From: Nitrospiria bacterium
GTDB taxonomy: Bacteria; Nitrospirota; CAKKRA01; 9FT-COMBO-42-15
Assembly: GCA_919903585.1 (NCBI GenBank)
Contig: CAKKST010000158.1
Location: 1 to 6,640 of the forward strand
Length of the DNA: 6,640 nt
Reading direction: 5' to 3'
Below, piece after piece: positions 4,123-6,640 of the stretch. Position numbers and translations under genes: made by a program. Each line of letters starts with the position of its first letter. Position 1 is the stretch's first letter. Below the pieces are notes generated by a model. The model did no database searches and was not told the origin of the DNA. It was given only the letters and a program-made list of their open reading frames with translations.

Positions 4123-6555
4123 TTGAAGCTAGAAAAAGAGACAGGAAATCAGGAGACCTATGGCGCTGAAAGGATAACAATACTGGAGGGCCTTGAGGCT
4201 GTGCGTAAAAGGCCTTCCATGTACATAGGAAGCACAGGCTCATCAGGACTTCACCACCTTGTTTATGAGGTTGTTGACAACAGCATTGATGAGGCGCTCG
4301 CAGGCTTTTGCGATAAGGTTGAGGTCATAATACATGTAGATAACAGCGTTACCGTAATAGACAACGGCCGCGGCATACCCACAGAGATACATCCTGATAA
4401 GAAAAAATCTGCTGCAGAGGTAGTAATGACGATCCTCCACGCAGGCGGCAAATTTGACAATAAGGCATACAAGGTCTCTGGCGGCCTGCATGGCGTTGGC
4501 GTATCTGTTGTGAATGCCCTTTCAGAGCGGCTCGAGCTTGAGATAAAGAGAAATGGCGGTGTTTATCAGCAGGAGTATAAAAGGGGGAAGCCTATTGCCC
4601 CGCTTGAGGAGACAGGGAAGACAAAGAAATGCGGCACAAAAATAACCTTTAAGCCTGATTCAGAGGTCTTTGAGACAACAGAGATCAGCTTTGATACGCT
4701 CGCACAGAGGCTCAGGGAGCTCGCATTTTTAAACAAGGGCCTTCAGATTACCCTTGAGGATGAGCGCACAGAAAAGAAGCAGGAGTTCTGCTACAAGGGC
4801 GGCATCGTCTCCTTTGTTGAGCACCTGAATAAGAATAAGGAGCCGATCCATAAACCCATAGCCATTTATGACGAAAAAAAGGGGATGATCCTTGAGATTG
4901 CCCTTCAGTACAATGACGGCTACGCAGAGAACATCTTTTCCTTTGCAAACAATATAAACACCATTGATGGCGGCACGCACTTAAGCGGTTTTAAGACAGG
5001 CCTTACAAGGGTGGTGAATAATTATGCTGTGAAGAACGGCTTTATAAAGACCGATAAGGAATCATTAACCGGCGATGATGTGAGAGAAGGGCTGACTGCT
5101 GTTATAAGCATAAAGCTCCCGAATCCACAGTTTGAAGGCCAGACAAAGGCAAAACTCGGCAATAGCGATGTAAAGGGTATTGTAGAGACGGTGGTGAATG
5201 AGAAGTTAGCAGAGTTTTTTGAGGAGCATCCGCCGATTGGGAGGAAGGTAGCAGAAAAGGCTATAAATGCAGCGAGGGCAAGGGATGCAGCAAGAAAGGC
5301 AAAGGAGCTGACAAGGAGAAAGAATGCCCTTGATGTAAGCTCCCTTCCGGGGAAGCTCGCAGACTGCGCAGAGGCAGACCCTGCCCTATCAGAGATATTT
5401 ATCGTAGAGGGTGATTCTGCCGGCGGCTCTGCAAAGCAGGGCAGGGACAGGCGCAATCAGGCAATCCTGCCATTAAAAGGCAAGATACTTAATGTGGAAA
5501 AGGCAAGATTTGACAAGATGCTGGGCAGTGATGAGATAAGGACACTCATCACAGCCCTCGGCACAGGTATCGGCAAGGAGGACTTTGATTCTGCCAAGGC
5601 GCGCTACCATAAGATTATTATAATGACAGATGCGGATGTGGATGGCGCCCATATAAGAACACTCCTTTTAACATTCTTCTACAGGCAGATGTCAGCCCTT
5701 ATAGAAAAGGGATATATCTATATTGCCCAGCCGCCGCTCTTTAAGGTAAAGAAGGGGAGGGCTGAGAGATATATAAAGGATGAGAAGGCCTTGCAGGAAC
5801 ACCTGATAGACCTTTCAGCAAATGAGCTTGAGGTTAAGAGCAAGGGGGCAGGAAATTATATATCAGGCGAGAGGCTGGACAATATATTAAAGAGGCTGAT
5901 CGCCTTTGAGCAGTTGTTGGCCCGCTTTGGCCACAGAAAGATTGATGCTGATATCATCCGCGCCTTTGCCATGCAGGAGGAGTTTGACAAGGCCCTGCTT
6001 AAAAATAAAGCAAGGCTTCAGACGGCGGTAAATGGCGTAAAAGAGCTTTTTGCCGAGATCTATCCTGAAAGGCAGATAAAGATAGATATTATTGATGATG
6101 TGGAGCATAAGGCATACGAGGCAGTTTGTGAGGTTGAGAAGAATGGCACAAAGAGCGAGGTAGTGATTGATGAGGATCTGGTTTCATCACCAGAGTTTAA
6201 GGAGGTAAGGAGCCAGTCGCCTGTGGTTACAGGCCTTGGCCTGCCGCCTTACAACGTTAGAAAAAAGGATGGCACAGAAAAGACCCTGAATACCACATTA
6301 GAACTTATAGGCTATGTTCTTGAAGATGCCAAAGAGGGATTTTATATCCAGCGGTATAAAGGCCTTGGCGAGATGAACCCGGGCCAGCTCTGGGAGACCA
6401 CAATGGATCCTGAAAAGAGGAATCTGCTGCAGATCAGGGTTGAGGATATAGTGGCAGCAGATGAGATATTTACAGTGCTCATGGGTGATCAGGTAGAGCC
6501 AAGAAGGGAATTTATCCAGCAGCACGCGCTTGAGGTAACGAATCTGGACATTTAA
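4123..6555 (+). CDS. gyrB: DNA gyrase subunit B
   Basis: GyrB is the ATPase subunit of the GyrA2GyrB2 topoisomerase that introduces negative supercoils ahead of the replication fork. The GHKL ATPase domain (about 13-230) shows Glu49 and Asn53 in YEVVDNSIDEA, DNGRGIP (80-86) and GGLHGVGVSVVNALS (120-134). The transducer domain carries the QTK loop (340-342). The TOPRIM domain has EGDSAGG (429-435), PLKGK (450-454) and DADVDG (503-508). The tail holds RYKGLGEMNPGQLW (744-757) and ends in NLDI. At 810 aa it is the long Gram-negative form, with an insert of about 170 residues (about 565-740). Residues aligning with E. coli coumarin contacts Asp73, Arg76, Arg136 and Thr165 are kept (Asp80, Arg83, Arg143, Thr172). 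TTG is the only plausible start: the frame upstream is closed by TGA at 4072-4074 with no ATG, GTG or other TTG between, and the first internal ATG is Met33 inside RPSMYIG. ParE is less likely given length and the recF neighbour. Confidence 0.98.
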   Translation: MKLEKETGNQETYGAERITILEGLEAVRKRPSMYIGSTGSSGLHHLVYEVVDNSIDEALAGFCDKVEVIIHVDNSVTVIDNGRGIPTEIHPDKKKSAAEVVMTILHAGGKFDNKAYKVSGGLHGVGVSVVNALSERLELEIKRNGGVYQQEYKRGKPIAPLEETGKTKKCGTKITFKPDSEVFETTEISFDTLAQRLRELAFLNKGLQITLEDERTEKKQEFCYKGGIVSFVEHLNKNKEPIHKPIAIYDEKKGMILEIALQYNDGYAENIFSFANNINTIDGGTHLSGFKTGLTRVVNNYAVKNGFIKTDKESLTGDDVREGLTAVISIKLPNPQFEGQTKAKLGNSDVKGIVETVVNEKLAEFFEEHPPIGRKVAEKAINAARARDAARKAKELTRRKNALDVSSLPGKLADCAEADPALSEIFIVEGDSAGGSAKQGRDRRNQAILPLKGKILNVEKARFDKMLGSDEIRTLITALGTGIGKEDFDSAKARYHKIIIMTDADVDGAHIRTLLLTFFYRQMSALIEKGYIYIAQPPLFKVKKGRAERYIKDEKALQEHLIDLSANELEVKSKGAGNYISGERLDNILKRLIAFEQLLARFGHRKIDADIIRAFAMQEEFDKALLKNKARLQTAVNGVKELFAEIYPERQIKIDIIDDVEHKAYEAVCEVEKNGTKSEVVIDEDLVSSPEFKEVRSQSPVVTGLGLPPYNVRKKDGTEKTLNTTLELIGYVLEDAKEGFYIQRYKGLGEMNPGQLWETTMDPEKRNLLQIRVEDIVAADEIFTVLMGDQVEPRREFIQQHALEVTNLDI

Positions 6556-6575
6556 TATAGATGACAAATTGAAGT

Positions 6576-6612
6576 CCCCCTCACCCTAACCCTCTCCCAC
6601 GAGGGGAGAGGG
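6576..6612. repeat. CCCTCACCCTAACCC-type intergenic repeat with GC-rich stem after gyrB
   Basis: A C-rich stretch (CCCCCTCACCCTAACC, 6576-6591) leads into a perfect 9-bp inverted repeat, CCCTCTCCC (6590-6598) with GGGAGAGGG (6604-6612), around a 5-nt loop. Sequences of this type recur as dispersed intergenic repeats in many bacterial genomes. It begins 20 bp after the gyrB stop. The stem could stall polymerase or protect the mRNA 3' end, but it is followed by AATAAAAATAATAAC, not a T-run, and lacks one on the minus strand too, so it is not a standard intrinsic terminator. The remainder, 6613-6640, shows nothing recognisable before the window ends. Confidence 0.65.
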
Positions 6613-6640
6613 AATAAAAATAATAACGCTTTCCCATAAG

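Noticed and set aside
4543..4581. Natural coumarin resistance from loss of the Arg equivalent to E. coli GyrB Arg136
   Set aside because: A first alignment placed Gln149 there, but counting from the conserved Ser in SVVNALS puts the equivalent residue at Arg143, which is present.
5022..5456. 144-codon minus-strand frame inside gyrB
   Set aside because: It lies entirely over the conserved transducer and TOPRIM coding region, with low-complexity Ser/Ala/Phe content and no ribosome-binding site noted. It is a shadow frame.
6590..6612. Intrinsic terminator for gyrB
   Set aside because: The 9-bp GC-rich stem is real, but neither strand has a following T-run, and the sequence looks like a member of a dispersed repeat family. 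It is annotated as a repeat.
1..6640. CRISPR array, tRNA or rRNA genes, transposase, toxin-antitoxin or defence genes
   Set aside because: Searched by eye on both strands. The window is fully accounted for by the four housekeeping genes, the origin-like region and two short repeats.

Overview
This window is the start of a bacterial chromosome's replication locus. It holds four complete genes on the + strand in the classical order dnaA - dnaN - recF - gyrB, preceded by a very AT-rich stretch with the character of a replication origin. The organism is a bacterium of moderate GC content (about 45% in the genes I counted by hand). AGG is the favoured Arg codon and ATA is common for Ile. GyrB has the long Gram-negative form (810 aa, with an insert of about 170 aa after the TOPRIM core). 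The intergenic repeats (GTCATTGCGAG... and CCCTCACCCTAACCC... families) are of kinds often seen in deltaproteobacterial, Nitrospirota-like and candidate-phylum genomes. I cannot fix the phylum from sequence alone.

Layout. 1-304: no gene; about 24% GC by hand count (about 16% in 41-180). It carries a (TAG)5 run next to a short GC-rich block and a DnaA-box-like site, a 28-bp AT-rich palindrome, 10- and 11-bp tandem repeats, an over-represented AACAG/CTGTT core, and a putative dnaA promoter whose -10 element overlaps a DnaA box. 305-1636: dnaA. 1655-2752: dnaN, 18 bp downstream. 2762-3892: recF, 9 bp downstream of dnaN. 3893-4122: the only large gap among the genes. It is mostly filled by a 140-bp MITE-like inverted repeat with inner arms of four heptamers each, followed by an almost pure-purine leader. 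4123-6555: gyrB, starting with TTG. 6556-6640: a second, unrelated repeat with a 9-bp GC-rich stem.

The genes form one functional set. DnaA melts the origin, the DnaN clamp holds the polymerase, RecF loads RecA at stalled forks, and GyrB is the ATPase subunit of the gyrase that removes supercoils ahead of the fork. dnaA, dnaN and recF are packed tightly enough to be one transcription unit. gyrB is separated from recF by a repeat and may be read by read-through or from its own promoter, which I could not identify.

All four proteins keep their catalytic motifs and normal lengths, so this is a conserved housekeeping locus. I do not see an undescribed enzymatic or defence system. The parts worth a second look are non-coding: the origin architecture upstream of dnaA and the two repeat elements that bracket gyrB.
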